Below, in pieces: positions 8,741 to 17,555 of a stretch of 64,000 nucleotides of DNA; the first letter of the stretch is position 1; each line of letters opens with the position of its first letter. This stretch comes from Clostridiaceae bacterium (GTDB lineage Bacteria > Bacillota > Clostridia > Saccharofermentanales > Saccharofermentanaceae): positions 104,823 through 168,822 of the forward strand of contig JAAYFK010000011.1 of the NCBI GenBank assembly GCA_012728275.1. The letters run 5' to 3'. Below the pieces are notes generated by a model. The model did no database searches. It was not told the origin of the DNA and worked only from the letters and a program-made list of their open reading frames with translations. A program made the position numbers and the translations under genes.

Positions 8741-10510
8741 ATGAATATGGTTAATCTTACCATTGATGGTGTTTCGGTTTCTGTACCTTCTTCATATACA
8801 GTTCTTGAAGCTGCAAAAGAGGCAGGCATTAAGATTCCTACACTTTGTTATTTAAAAGATGTCAACCAAGCCGGCGCTTGTCGTATTTGTCTTGTTGAAA
8901 TAGAGAAGGCACGTGCTTTAGCTGCTGCATGTGTTATGCCTGTATCAGAAGGAATGGTTGTACATACAAATAGTCCTAAAGTTAGAGATACTAGAAAGAA
9001 TACCTTAGAGATGATTCTTTCCGATCACAACGTTGATTGCTTATCATGTATAAGAAATCAGAATTGTGAGCTTCAGACTCTTTCTCAGGAGTATGGTATT
9101 CGAAAGGTTACTTTCAGTGGAGTAAAGTCTTCATCTGTTATGGATACAAAGTCTTTCTCAATTGTTCGTGATTCTTCTAAGTGCGTTAAGTGCGGTCGTT
9201 GTGTAGCAGCCTGTCAAAAGCAGAGCATTGGTTTGTTAAGCTTCCTCAATAGAGGATTTGAAACTACTGTTGGTCCTGCTTTCGATATTTCCATGGCTGA
9301 CGCTCCTTGTATTTACTGTGGTCAGTGTATTGTAGCTTGCCCTGTTGGAGCTTTGTATGAGAAAGAGGAGACGGAGCAAGTTTGGAATGCAATTAACGAT
9401 CCTTCAAAGCATGTCGTAATGCAAGTTGCACCTGCTGTACGTGCTGCTATTGGTGAAGAGTTTGGTCTACCTATTGGAACAAGAGCTACTGGCAAGATGT
9501 TTGCCGCTATCAAGCGTCTAGGTGCTGATAAGGTATATGATACGAACTTCGGTGCTGATCTTACAATTATGGAAGAAGGCACAGAGCTTATTAATAGGAT
9601 CAAAAATGGTGGCGTGCTTCCAATGATTACTTCATGTTCTCCAGGATGGGTACGTTTCTGTGAATTCTATTTCCCTGAGTTCATACCTAATCTATCAACA
9701 TGTAAGTCCCCTCATGAGATGGAAGGTGCTATTATTAAGACTTTCTACGCTCAGAAGAATGGCATAGATCCTAAGGATATCTTTGTTGTTTCTGTAATGC
9801 CTTGTACTTCTAAGAAGACTGAAGCTGAAAGAGAGCAACTTGTTAACAAAGACGGTCTTAAGGATGTTGACTGCGTCATCACTACACGTGAGCTTGCTCG
9901 TATGATTAGAGAAGCCGGAATCGACTTCAAATCACTTCCTGATGATGGTCCTGATTCTGATCTTCTTGGAGAATACACAGGTGCTGGTGTAATCTTTGGA
10001 GCTACTGGTGGAGTTATGGAAGCTGCTTTACGTACTGTTGCAGATATTCTTGAAAATAAGGATCTACCAGACTTTGAGTACACTCAAGTAAGAGGAGTTG
10101 AAGCTGACGTTAAGGAAGCTACCGTTAATCTTGCTGGAAAAGATATCAAAGTTGCTGTTGCTCATAGTACTGCAGCTGCTCGTAAACTTCTTGACAGTAT
10201 TAAAGATGGCACAAATAACGATTATGCATTTATTGAAGTTATGGGTTGTTCTGGTGGATGCGTATGTGGTGGTGGTCAACCAATTATTGACGCACAAACA
10301 CTTATGTCTATCGACATTAGAGCTGAGAGAGCTAAGGCACTTTATGAAGAAGATAAGATTCTTCCTGAGAGAAAGTCTCACAAGAATTCTCAGATTAATA
10401 AGCTTTATGAAGAATTCCTTGGCGAGCCAAATGGTCACTTGTCTCATGAGCTATTACATACTTCATATAGTAAGCGTGAGATCTATCCTGATTCAGTATT
10501 AGAAGATTAA
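8741..10510 (+). CDS. hydA: [FeFe]-hydrogenase catalytic subunit HydA
   Basis: Catalytic subunit with the H-cluster; reduces protons to H2 or the reverse. Domains in order: plant-type [2Fe-2S] (C36, C47, C50, C64), His-liganded [4Fe-4S] (H96, C100, C103, C109), 2x[4Fe-4S] ferredoxin (CVKCGRC ~148-154, CIYCGQC ~190-196), then the H-domain with L1 TSCSPGW (297-303), L2 MPCTSKKTE (353-361) and L3 running from E499 through C503 and C507 to GGGQP. L1 has Ser where many enzymes have a second Cys. The 589-residue length fits the modular hydrogenases of HydABC complexes. RBS AAAGGAG lies upstream. The operon ends at the hairpin at 10530. Maturases HydE/F/G are not in the window. Confidence 0.96.
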   Translation: MNMVNLTIDGVSVSVPSSYTVLEAAKEAGIKIPTLCYLKDVNQAGACRICLVEIEKARALAAACVMPVSEGMVVHTNSPKVRDTRKNTLEMILSDHNVDCLSCIRNQNCELQTLSQEYGIRKVTFSGVKSSSVMDTKSFSIVRDSSKCVKCGRCVAACQKQSIGLLSFLNRGFETTVGPAFDISMADAPCIYCGQCIVACPVGALYEKEETEQVWNAINDPSKHVVMQVAPAVRAAIGEEFGLPIGTRATGKMFAAIKRLGADKVYDTNFGADLTIMEEGTELINRIKNGGVLPMITSCSPGWVRFCEFYFPEFIPNLSTCKSPHEMEGAIIKTFYAQKNGIDPKDIFVVSVMPCTSKKTEAEREQLVNKDGLKDVDCVITTRELARMIREAGIDFKSLPDDGPDSDLLGEYTGAGVIFGATGGVMEAALRTVADILENKDLPDFEYTQVRGVEADVKEATVNLAGKDIKVAVAHSTAAARKLLDSIKDGTNNDYAFIEVMGCSGGCVCGGGQPIIDAQTLMSIDIRAERAKALYEEDKILPERKSHKNSQINKLYEEFLGEPNGHLSHELLHTSYSKREIYPDSVLED

Positions 10511-10529
10511 TTGTTATAAAATTACAAAG

Positions 10530-10570
10530 AAGGCGGCGTTGTTATATTAGCAATGCCGCTTTTATATTGT
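10530..10570 (+). terminator. Rho-independent terminator of the hydCBA operon
   Basis: A 9-bp stem (GCGGCGTTG / CAATGCCGC, one G-U pair) around a 9-nt loop begins 20 bp after the hydA stop and is extended by A-T pairs at its base; it runs into T-rich sequence and then an eight-T run at ~10571. Confidence 0.85.
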
Positions 10571-10586
10571 TTTTTTTTACTTTTCA

Positions 10587-10615
10587 TTGACTTTATGTCT
10601 TTTTATTTCTACAAT
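10587..10615 (+). promoter_or_regulatory. Sigma-A-type promoter of rny
   Basis: TTGACT at 10587-10592, a 17-bp spacer and TACAAT at 10610-10615. The site sits between the hydA terminator and rny, about 70 bp before the RNase Y start codon, with nothing else to serve. Confidence 0.7.
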
Positions 10616-10686
10616 CAATAAGGGCAATGATTTTTGCCTGTTAAATTTGAACTTTGACAACTTAATATTTGGAGGTGAGTACCAAC

Positions 10687-12249
10687 ATGCCTTGGTTAGA
10701 AATTGCAATAAGTGCGGTTGTTGGTATTCTTTTGGGCTCATTAAGTGTGATGTTTTACTATAGGCGTGGTTTATCTGCGCAACAGAAACAATTGCAGGAA
10801 GATGCTCTCAAGTATGAAGCAGAGAATGCTTTATTAAAAGAGAGTGCACAAAAGGATGCTGAAGGCCGTAAAAGAGATCTGCTTTTGCAAGCAAAAGAGG
10901 AAATCACTAATGCACGACTAGAATTAGAGCGTGATGTCCGTGAGAGAAAACAAGAACTTGCAAAAGAACGTAACAGATTAGATCAGAAAGAAGAAACAAT
11001 TGACAGAATGCTATCTAATGCTGAGAATAAGCAAACTCAATTAGAGCAAAAGCAACATGAGATAGCATTGCTTGAGGAACACACAAAGGAACTTGAAGCT
11101 AAGAAAGCTAGTGAACTTGAGAAGATTTCTGGTTTGTCAATTGCAGATGCTAAGTCTTTGGTCCTTGAAGCTGCTGAACGTGAATATAGTCATGAAATGG
11201 CTACTTTATTGAAGCAGATGGAAGAGAAGACTAAGCAAGAGGCTGACAAGACAGCTAAGGACATAATAGTTAATTCCATTCAACGTTATGCTTCGGATTA
11301 TGTATCTGAAGTTACAGTTTCAGTAGTTACCCTACCTAATGATGAGATGAAGGGTAGAATTATCGGCCGTGAGGGTCGTAATATTCGAGCTATTGAGACG
11401 ATTACCGGCGTAGATTTAATTATTGATGATACACCGGAAGCAGTTATCATTTCTTCCTTTGATCCAATTCGCAGAGAGATAGCAAGACTTACAATTGAGA
11501 AGCTTGTTACAGATGGTAGAATCCATCCTGCTAGAATTGAAGAGATGACAAATAAGGCTAGAAAAGAAATTAGCCAAACAATCAAACAAGAAGGTGAGCG
11601 TGTAGCTTACGACACAGGAGTGATGAATCTACATCCTGAGATAATTAAGTATCTAGGACGTTTAAAATACCGTACAAGTTATGGTCAGAACGTACTTCAA
11701 CATTCAATTGAAGTGTGCTGGTTAGCTGGTATGATGGCGGCAGAGTTAGGACTTGATGAGACTCTTGCAAAGAGAGCAGGTTTATTACACGACATTGGTA
11801 AGTCGGCTGATTTTGAGATGGAAGGTTCCCATGTTACTTTAGGTGCAGACATTGCAAGAAAGTATAAAGAATCTTCTGATGTAGTTAACGCTATTGAAGC
11901 ACACCATGGTGACGTAGAACCTCAGACTGCTATTGCAGTTCTTGTAGCGGCAGCTGATGCTATTTCCGCAGCAAGACCTGGAGCAAGAAGAGAGAACATC
12001 GAGACTTATATCAAGCGTATTCAGAAACTAGAAGATATTGCTACAAGTTTTGATGGTGTCGAGAAGAGTTATGCAATTCAGGCTGGTAGAGAAATCCGCG
12101 TTGTTGTTTGTCCTGATAAGGTAAGTGATGACGAGATGATTTTAAAAGCAAGACAAATCTGTAAGAAGATCGAGGATGAACTTGACTATCCTGGACAGAT
12201 TAAAGTTAATGTCATTCGCGAGACTAGAGCGTCTGATATTGCTAAGTAA
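10687..12249 (+). CDS. rny: Ribonuclease Y
   Basis: Membrane-anchored endoribonuclease that starts mRNA decay in Bacillota. N-terminal transmembrane helix (~res. 5-25), long charged coiled coil (~30-190), KH domain with [15 protein letters not shown] (~220-235) and HD phosphohydrolase domain with HDIGKSAD and EAHHGD. At 520 residues it has family length. ATG 10687 is chosen over an in-frame TTG at 10669 because GGAGGTGA at 10671-10678 sits 8 bp before it. It has its own promoter and terminator. ymdB, which commonly follows rny, lies about 2 kb downstream, with an accessory island in between. Confidence 0.95.
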   Translation: MPWLEIAISAVVGILLGSLSVMFYYRRGLSAQQKQLQEDALKYEAENALLKESAQKDAEGRKRDLLLQAKEEITNARLELERDVRERKQELAKERNRLDQKEETIDRMLSNAENKQTQLEQKQHEIALLEEHTKELEAKKASELEKISGLSIADAKSLVLEAAEREYSHEMATLLKQMEEKTKQEADKTAKDIIVNSIQRYASDYVSEVTVSVVTLPNDEMKGRIIGREGRNIRAIETITGVDLIIDDTPEAVIISSFDPIRREIARLTIEKLVTDGRIHPARIEEMTNKARKEISQTIKQEGERVAYDTGVMNLHPEIIKYLGRLKYRTSYGQNVLQHSIEVCWLAGMMAAELGLDETLAKRAGLLHDIGKSADFEMEGSHVTLGADIARKYKESSDVVNAIEAHHGDVEPQTAIAVLVAAADAISAARPGARRENIETYIKRIQKLEDIATSFDGVEKSYAIQAGREIRVVVCPDKVSDDEMILKARQICKKIEDELDYPGQIKVNVIRETRASDIAK

Positions 12250-12260
12250 TTGATTATTTA

Positions 12261-12296
12261 AGGACCTTGTAGTAGAGATGCTACAAGGCCTTTTTC
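12261..12296 (+). terminator. Rho-independent terminator of rny
   Basis: The 8-bp perfect stem CCTTGTAG / CTACAAGG (12265-12272, 12281-12288) is extended by AGG/CCT around a bulged A and followed by TTTTT. The same stem recurs at 13781-13801 at the other end of the accessory island. Confidence 0.85.
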
Positions 12297-12346
12297 ATGC
12301 CGTTTTTATGAGATATTATGTAACTATAGTAATTAAGGAGTGTAAG

Positions 12347-12711
12347 ATGTTTTACTCATATGTGGTGGGAGTCACCGAATCCATTATTGAGCTTAAGAAT
12401 CATGGATTTATTGTAGAGAGAATCGGTGATGATTATGAGTTATTTTTTCGGTTAATCAAGTGCAAATTTGGGAGCAATTTATCAAGGACCAGCTAAAGGT
12501 TGGGTTCTGGAATGAGTATATTTCCAAGGATAAGATTGTTTTTCTTTTTAAGCTCGAAAATGACTTCAGACGTTATGAAGTTATAGATTTTGAAAACGAC
12601 GAAGTTTTGCTTCTGTGTAGAAAACTCTTTGATCCTAACATTAATTCAATCGAAGAGATGATAACGAGTAATGACTTTTATTGTGATAAAATATTTAAGC
12701 AAGATATGTAA
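12347..12711 (+). pseudogene. Small conserved-looking protein, split by a -1 frameshift
   Basis: ATG 12347 has a good AAGGAG site and opens a frame (MFYSYVVGVTES…ERIGDDYELFF) that reaches a run of six T at 12443-12448 and, if read straight on, ends at 12496. The -1 frame continues without a break as SVNQVQIWEQFIKDQLKVG and on to the stop at 12711. Joined, they make a coherent ~121-residue soluble, acidic/aromatic protein; neither half looks complete alone. I do not recognise the family. The break could be a real mutation, a sequencing error in the T run, or a slip at the T run; the heptamer is not a perfect X-XXY-YYZ site. It follows the rny terminator and precedes a GH43 gene. Confidence 0.65.
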
Positions 12712-12769
12712 AGCTTTCGAAGATTACTTCTGTTACGATTATTCTATTATTAATTTTGGAGGAGTTACT

Positions 12770-13744
12770 ATGAGTAATAATTCTCAACCTAAGACGCCCC
12801 TTGTGACTAATATTTTTACTGCTGATCCATCAGCACATGTATTTGACGGAAAGATTTATATCTATCCTTCACATGATATTCCTCATGATGGTGAGGATAA
12901 CGATAATGGTGACGAATATAGAATGGAAGACTATCATATTCTTTCTCTAGATGACATTACAGCTCCGTGTGTAGATAATGGTGAAGCTTTACATTTGAAA
13001 GATATTCCTTGGGCTAGCAAGCAATTGTGGGCACCAGATGCTATTGAGAGAAACGGAACTTATTACCTGTTTTTCCCAGCAAGAGACATGGATGGTATTT
13101 TCCGTATTGGTGTAGCTACTAGTAGTAGCCCAGTTGGACCTTTTAAAGCAGAAGCAAATTACATTCAAGGAAGCTATAGTATCGACCCTGCAGTTTTTGA
13201 GGATGATGATAAGAAGGCTTATGTTTATTTTGGAGGACTTTGGGGAGGTCAATTAGAGAAGTGGCAGACAGGCTCTTTTGATGAGAATGGTGTTGGTCCA
13301 GCTTTGGATATGCCTGCTATTGGTCCTAGAGTTGCTGAGCTTACGGATGATTTGCTTTCTTTTAAGAGCGAGCCTAAGGAGATTTCTATAGTAGATAAGG
13401 ATGGCAAACCTCTTACTGCTGGGGATACTGACAGAAGATATTTTGAAGGACCTTGGATGCATAAGTATAACGGCACTTATTATCTTTCATATTCAACTGG
13501 CGATACCCATTATCTCGTATATGCTACATCAAAGAATCCGCAAGGACCTTTCACATACCAAGGAAGAATTCTTGAGCCTGTAGTTGGATGGACAACACAT
13601 CATTCCATCGTTGAATACAAGGGTAAGTGGTATTTGTTCTATCACGATTGTACTGAGTCAAATGGTATTAACCACAGAAGATGTGTTAAGTATATGGAAC
13701 TAAACTATCGTGAAGATGGTTCTATTATCACGATGGAACCATGA
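12770..13744 (+). CDS. Glycoside hydrolase family 43 (beta-xylosidase/alpha-arabinofuranosidase type)
   Basis: Five-bladed beta-propeller glycosidase of 324 residues. The three GH43 carboxylates are visible: general base Asp19 in TADPSAHVFDG, pKa modulator Asp139 in SIDPAVFED and general acid Glu226 in YFEGPWMHK. The family cleaves arabinose or xylose units from hemicellulose side chains and oligomers; the substrate cannot be read from sequence. There is no signal peptide, so it should act in the cytoplasm on imported oligosaccharides. The start is ATG 12770 behind GGAGGAG; the frame is open upstream to 12671 but that part overlaps the preceding gene. No sugar transporter or regulator is adjacent, so it stands alone among housekeeping genes. 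Confidence 0.92.
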   Translation: MSNNSQPKTPLVTNIFTADPSAHVFDGKIYIYPSHDIPHDGEDNDNGDEYRMEDYHILSLDDITAPCVDNGEALHLKDIPWASKQLWAPDAIERNGTYYLFFPARDMDGIFRIGVATSSSPVGPFKAEANYIQGSYSIDPAVFEDDDKKAYVYFGGLWGGQLEKWQTGSFDENGVGPALDMPAIGPRVAELTDDLLSFKSEPKEISIVDKDGKPLTAGDTDRRYFEGPWMHKYNGTYYLSYSTGDTHYLVYATSKNPQGPFTYQGRILEPVVGWTTHHSIVEYKGKWYLFYHDCTESNGINHRRCVKYMELNYREDGSIITMEP

Positions 13745-13778
13745 TGATATTTATCTTTAATGCTTCATAGTATATTAT

Positions 13779-13810
13779 GACCTTGTAGATAACCTACAAG
13801 GTCTTTTTTA
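13779..13810 (+). terminator. Rho-independent terminator after the GH43 gene
   Basis: A 10-bp perfect stem GACCTTGTAG / CTACAAGGTC with a 5-nt loop, followed by TTTTTT. The stem core is identical to that of the rny terminator at 12265-12288. Confidence 0.88.
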
Positions 13811-13824
13811 GGAGAAGTTTTTAA

Positions 13825-14286
13825 ATGATAAGAAGAGCAAGCACAGATGATGCCAATTCATTATTGAATATATACAGTCAATATATTGATACTCCTACTA
13901 CTTTTGAGGAAGAGCTTCCAACTATTGAAGAATTTGAGAATCGAATAAGGACGATACAAGATGTGTATCCTTACTTGGTTTTCGAGGTGGATGGTAAGAT
14001 TCTATGGTTCTCATATGCTCATCGATTTAGTGATAGAGCAGCGTATGAATGGAGTGCTACACTCTCCATATATGTTGATGAAAACTATTTACATCAAGGG
14101 ATAGGAAGAGAGCTGTATTCTGAAGTTATTGAGATACTAAAGATTCAAGGCGTACGAATGATTTATGCAGGTTATAAGTGTGGTGGATGGAGAAGCGTTC
14201 AATGGTTCGAGAAATGCATTAACAGTTGTGAATCAGCGCCTAGTACGATTATTCCTTTTAGTCAGTTGAAATTAAGACTTAAGTAG
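13825..14286 (+). CDS. Phosphinothricin-acetyltransferase-like GNAT with an internal deletion
   Basis: Residues 1-115 follow the PAT/YncA-type GNAT pattern well (IRRASTDDA start, YPYLVFEVDGKI, SIYVDENYLHQGIGRELY, the last containing the acetyl-CoA loop Q-x-x-G-x-G/R). After KIQGVRMIYA the sequence jumps straight to GYKCGGWRSVQWFEK. Family members normally have about 27 more residues here, including the N-x-x-S-x-x-LH-x-x-x-GF segment that completes the cofactor site. The frame is intact, so the loss is in-frame, and the protein (153 residues) is probably inactive or altered. The start ATG follows RBS AGGAGA directly after the terminator at 13779; no promoter was identified. Confidence 0.75.
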   Translation: MIRRASTDDANSLLNIYSQYIDTPTTFEEELPTIEEFENRIRTIQDVYPYLVFEVDGKILWFSYAHRFSDRAAYEWSATLSIYVDENYLHQGIGRELYSEVIEILKIQGVRMIYAGYKCGGWRSVQWFEKCINSCESAPSTIIPFSQLKLRLK

Positions 14287-14329
14287 CTATTTGTGGTAAA
14301 ATCGAAGATATTTGTTTGGGAGATATAAT

Positions 14330-15109
14330 TTGAAGGTATTATTTATTGGTGATGTAGTTGCTTCGCCTGGAAGAAGGGCATTATCTAGCATTCTTCCTTC
14401 TTACTTGAGAAGCAATTCCATAGATATTTGTATAGCAAATGTTGAGAACTCTACGCATGGTCTTGGAGTATCATCTAAGGTCATTGATGAATTAACTTCA
14501 CTTGGAGTTGATGGTTTTACCTTAGGGAATCACTCTTTTTCAAATTATGATTTTCTATCATCGATTAAGAAACATAGTAATGTTATTCGACCAGATAATG
14601 TATCTTCAGCTTGGCCTGGTAAGGGCGTAGCTATAATTAAAAAAGGAAATTTGAGTCTAGGCATAATGAATCTTCAAGGTCAAGTGAATATGAATCCGCC
14701 TACAGATAGTCCTTTTGATTATTGTGATAGGTGTCTAGATTATTTCGAGCAAAATGCCATAAGAAATGTCATACTTGATTTTCATGCTGAAGCTACTAGC
14801 GAGAAAGAAGCTATGGGCTTTTTTCTAGATGGCAAAGTAAGTGCTATTGTAGGGACTCATACTCATGTTCAGACCGCAGACCAGCGAGTATTAGCTAATG
14901 GAACAGGCTATATTACAGATGCAGGTATGACGGGATGTGTTGATTCAATTCTTGGGATGGATATTGAGACTTCTTTGTCTAGATTTACTTCGAAGATTCC
15001 TGTAAAGTATAAGCCCGCTGAAGGTGATGCATTCATGTGTGGAGTTACTATTGAATTAGACGATTTTGGTAAGTGTAAAAGAATAGATAGGGTATGTGAA
15101 TATGAGTAA
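14330..15109 (+). CDS. ymdB: YmdB-family metallophosphoesterase (2',3'-cyclic nucleotide phosphodiesterase)
   Basis: TIGR00282-type calcineurin-like phosphoesterase. It starts KVLFIGDVVASPGRRAL and has the metal-binding motifs GD (res. 7-8), ENSTHG (~40), GNHSF (~66) and GTHTHVQTAD (~180). Bacillus YmdB acts on 2',3'-cyclic nucleotides and affects biofilm and RNA turnover; it typically lies next to rny. TTG 14330 is taken as start because GGGAG precedes it by 8 bp and the first residues match the family; this gives 259 residues. Its last codons overlap lspA by 8 bp. Confidence 0.9.
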   Translation: MKVLFIGDVVASPGRRALSSILPSYLRSNSIDICIANVENSTHGLGVSSKVIDELTSLGVDGFTLGNHSFSNYDFLSSIKKHSNVIRPDNVSSAWPGKGVAIIKKGNLSLGIMNLQGQVNMNPPTDSPFDYCDRCLDYFEQNAIRNVILDFHAEATSEKEAMGFFLDGKVSAIVGTHTHVQTADQRVLANGTGYITDAGMTGCVDSILGMDIETSLSRFTSKIPVKYKPAEGDAFMCGVTIELDDFGKCKRIDRVCEYE

Positions 15110-15656
15110 GAAAAGTAAGCAAATTTTAGTTGTAAGTTTATTAATTATCGTAGCGATGATTTTGATAGATCAAGTTAGTAAGTTTCTTGTTTCAAGTAAC
15201 ATGAAGATGTTCGAGAATATCAGTGTTATTAAGGGATTTTTCTCGATTTATCGTTGTACTAATACCGGCAGCGCTTTTAGTTTCTTAGGTGGATACTCTT
15301 GGAGCATAATCTTCTTATCAATATTCTCGTCGATAGCTTCTATTGTTGTTTTATATTTTGTATTTCTTTCTTTTCGAAAAGAAAAGATGCTCCTCAGTAT
15401 TGCTTTCTCACTTATTTTTGCAGGTGCTGTAGGCAATCTAATTGACAGAATTCGTCTTCATCATGTTGTGGATTTTTTGAGATTTGATTTTGGAAGCTAC
15501 ACTTTTCCAATATTTAATATTGCTGATAGTTGTGCAGTTGTAGGGACATTCCTTCTGTTGTTTTGCATTCTGTTTAAAATGAAGGATATTGATGAATTAC
15601 TTGCACAATTTAAGCGTAGCGATGCTAATAAGAGAGGTATAGATAGTGAGAATTAA
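15102..15656 (+). CDS. lspA: Lipoprotein signal peptidase (signal peptidase II)
   Basis: Aspartic membrane peptidase that removes signal peptides from prolipoproteins. Four hydrophobic segments are visible, and the conserved boxes IDQVSKFLV, TGSAFSF, AGAVGNLIDRIRLHHVVDF (catalytic Asp) and FNIADSCAVVG (second catalytic Asp) are in order. 184 residues from ATG 15102; an in-frame GTG at 15096 is possible. The C-terminal tail after the last helix is longer and more charged than in most homologues. It overlaps ymdB by 8 bp and the rluD-like gene by 11 bp. Its presence agrees with the lipobox protein at 63870. Confidence 0.95.
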   Translation: MSKKSKQILVVSLLIIVAMILIDQVSKFLVSSNMKMFENISVIKGFFSIYRCTNTGSAFSFLGGYSWSIIFLSIFSSIASIVVLYFVFLSFRKEKMLLSIAFSLIFAGAVGNLIDRIRLHHVVDFLRFDFGSYTFPIFNIADSCAVVGTFLLLFCILFKMKDIDELLAQFKRSDANKRGIDSEN

Positions 15657-16551
15657 GGTAACTAAGCAAGAGGGTAGACTTGACGCCTACATTGTTAGCA
15701 AGGTAGAAGGATACTCAAGATCATTTTTATCGAGTTTAATAAGCCAGGGTAAAGTTCTTGTTAATGGAGCTCCATCGAAAGCAAGCTACAAACCCAGCGT
15801 AGGAGATGTTATTGAGATATCAATTCCTGAGCCAGTGATGGATGAGACTACACCGCAGGATATTCCTTTGGATATTGTATATGAGGATAGTGATCTTCTT
15901 ATTATTAATAAGCCTCAAGGTATGGTAGTACATCCAGCATGTGGACATCATGAAGATACGCTAGTAAATGCTCTTTTAAGCCATTGTGAAGGTAATCTTT
16001 CCGATATTAACGGAGTAATCAGACCTGGAATTGTGCACAGGATTGATAAAGACACTTCAGGACTTATGGTAGCTGTTAAGAATAATGAGACCCATTTAAA
16101 GATGGCTGATATGCTTTCTAAGCATGAAATTAGAAGACAATACAGAGCTTTAGTTTATGGGATTGTGCAACCAAATAAGGGGACCATTGATGCTCCGATT
16201 GGAAGAAGCAGTTCAGACAGAAGAAAGATGTGTGTAACTGATGACGGAAAGCCTTCGATTACACATTTTGAAGTCATTAATAGATATACCGAGGCTACCG
16301 ATATGAGATTATTATTAGAGACCGGTAGAACTCATCAAATTCGCGTTCACATGTCATATATAGGCCATCCAGTTGTGGGTGATCCTGTATATGCTTCAAA
16401 GAGAAAGAGTTTTGGGCTTGTCGGTCAGGCCTTACATAGTGAATCAATATCATTTACTCAACCTAACACTGGAAAACTATTAGAATTCACTACTAGCGTG
16501 CCACAATACTATAGTGATTTATTGAGCTCTTTTTCGCGAATAGAGATTTGA
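15646..16551 (+). CDS. rluD: RluD-type 23S rRNA pseudouridine synthase
   Basis: 301 residues. N-terminal S4 RNA-binding domain (GRLDAYIVSKVEGYSRSFLSSLI … GKVLVNG), then the catalytic core with DLLIINKPQGMVVHPA, PGIVHRIDKDTSG (catalytic Asp) and THQIRVHMSYIGHPVVGDPVY. The lspA-rluD order is widespread in Bacillota. It starts at GTG 15646 inside the end of lspA, with a weak GAGAGG site. Compared with the paralogue at 5287, the S4 domain and catalytic motif are far more canonical. The RluD assignment rather than another RluA subtype is based on context and is less certain than the enzyme class. Confidence 0.9.
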   Translation: MRIKVTKQEGRLDAYIVSKVEGYSRSFLSSLISQGKVLVNGAPSKASYKPSVGDVIEISIPEPVMDETTPQDIPLDIVYEDSDLLIINKPQGMVVHPACGHHEDTLVNALLSHCEGNLSDINGVIRPGIVHRIDKDTSGLMVAVKNNETHLKMADMLSKHEIRRQYRALVYGIVQPNKGTIDAPIGRSSSDRRKMCVTDDGKPSITHFEVINRYTEATDMRLLLETGRTHQIRVHMSYIGHPVVGDPVYASKRKSFGLVGQALHSESISFTQPNTGKLLEFTTSVPQYYSDLLSSFSRIEI

Positions 16552-16598
16552 CGATTATGCAATTTAGCTTGATAATGTTGATATGAAGGGTGTAATTT

Positions 16599-17555
16599 AT
16601 GAATCATAGAATTACTGACGAAGATATTGCAAAGATTTGTATCTCACGTTTTCTAAGAAAGATATCTGAATCTTTCGGTGTAAGCGTCGAGGTGGATGGC
16701 GATAGCGTAGTAATTGATGATGAGAATAGCCTAAATGTTCATCACGCTTCGAAGGTAGTAGAAGCAATGGTGAGCCTTTCGAAAAAGGACGATATCGACG
16801 ACAGATTAGTTGATTACTTAATTTTCTTGTCAAAGAACGGAAGTTTAGAAGAATTTATCACAAAGGGTGACGAAGTAATTATTACCACTCCAACTGGAAG
16901 ACCAATAAAGTCAAAGACACTAGGTCAAAGATTCTACATTGATGCTATCAAGCGAAGTGAATTAGTTATTTGCAGTGGTCCTGCTGGTTCTGGTAAAACT
17001 TTTCTTGGTGTTGCGATGGCTGTAAAGGCTTTCAAGTCCAAGGAGGTATCTAAGATTATTTTGTGTCGTCCTGCTATCGAAGCTGGCGAGAGACTTGGAT
17101 TTCTTCCAGGCGATATAGAAGAGAAGATTAATCCATATATGAGACCAATATATGACGCACTTGAGACTTTGCTTGGACAAGAGTTATTCGCGAAGTACTT
17201 AGAGAAGGGGCTTATTGAAGTATCACCTTTGGCATTTATGAGAGGTCGTAATCTAGACGATGCATTTGTACTTCTTGATGAGGCTCAGAACACAACAAAT
17301 GACCAAATGAAGATGTTTCTAACAAGAATAGGAATGAATTGCAAGGCTTGTGTTTGTGGCGATTTTACTCAAATTGATTTACCTTATGGCTCTACCAATG
17401 GTCTTCGTGATTCGATTGGAGTTCTTGAAGGAATAGAAGGAATTAGTATAGTTTCTCTGTCGGAGTCAGATATTGTTAGAAACCCCCTTGTGCAAAGAAT
17501 TGTAAGCGCATATGCTGAAGCAGATGTAAAAAGATGTGGAAAGGAAAGAAAGTAG
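16599..17555 (+). CDS. phoH: PhoH-like ATPase
   Basis: Cytoplasmic P-loop ATPase of 318 residues linked to RNA metabolism; the family (YbeZ) is coupled to YbeY. Walker A GPAGSGKTF, CRPAIEAGERLGFLPGD, and Walker B VLLDEAQNTT are present, as is GDFTQIDLP. An N-terminal ~100-residue region precedes the ATPase. RBS AAGGGTG precedes ATG 16599. The stop codon overlaps the start of yqfF by one base; yqfF and ybeY follow, the standard clostridial order phoH-yqfF-ybeY. Confidence 0.95.
   Translation: MNHRITDEDIAKICISRFLRKISESFGVSVEVDGDSVVIDDENSLNVHHASKVVEAMVSLSKKDDIDDRLVDYLIFLSKNGSLEEFITKGDEVIITTPTGRPIKSKTLGQRFYIDAIKRSELVICSGPAGSGKTFLGVAMAVKAFKSKEVSKIILCRPAIEAGERLGFLPGDIEEKINPYMRPIYDALETLLGQELFAKYLEKGLIEVSPLAFMRGRNLDDAFVLLDEAQNTTNDQMKMFLTRIGMNCKACVCGDFTQIDLPYGSTNGLRDSIGVLEGIEGISIVSLSESDIVRNPLVQRIVSAYAEADVKRCGKERK

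Noticed and set aside
13249..13476. Minus-strand frames opposite GH43 and similar long antisense frames elsewhere
   Set aside because: They lie wholly inside clear genes, lack ribosome binding sites and show no family motif; they are a by-product of codon usage.
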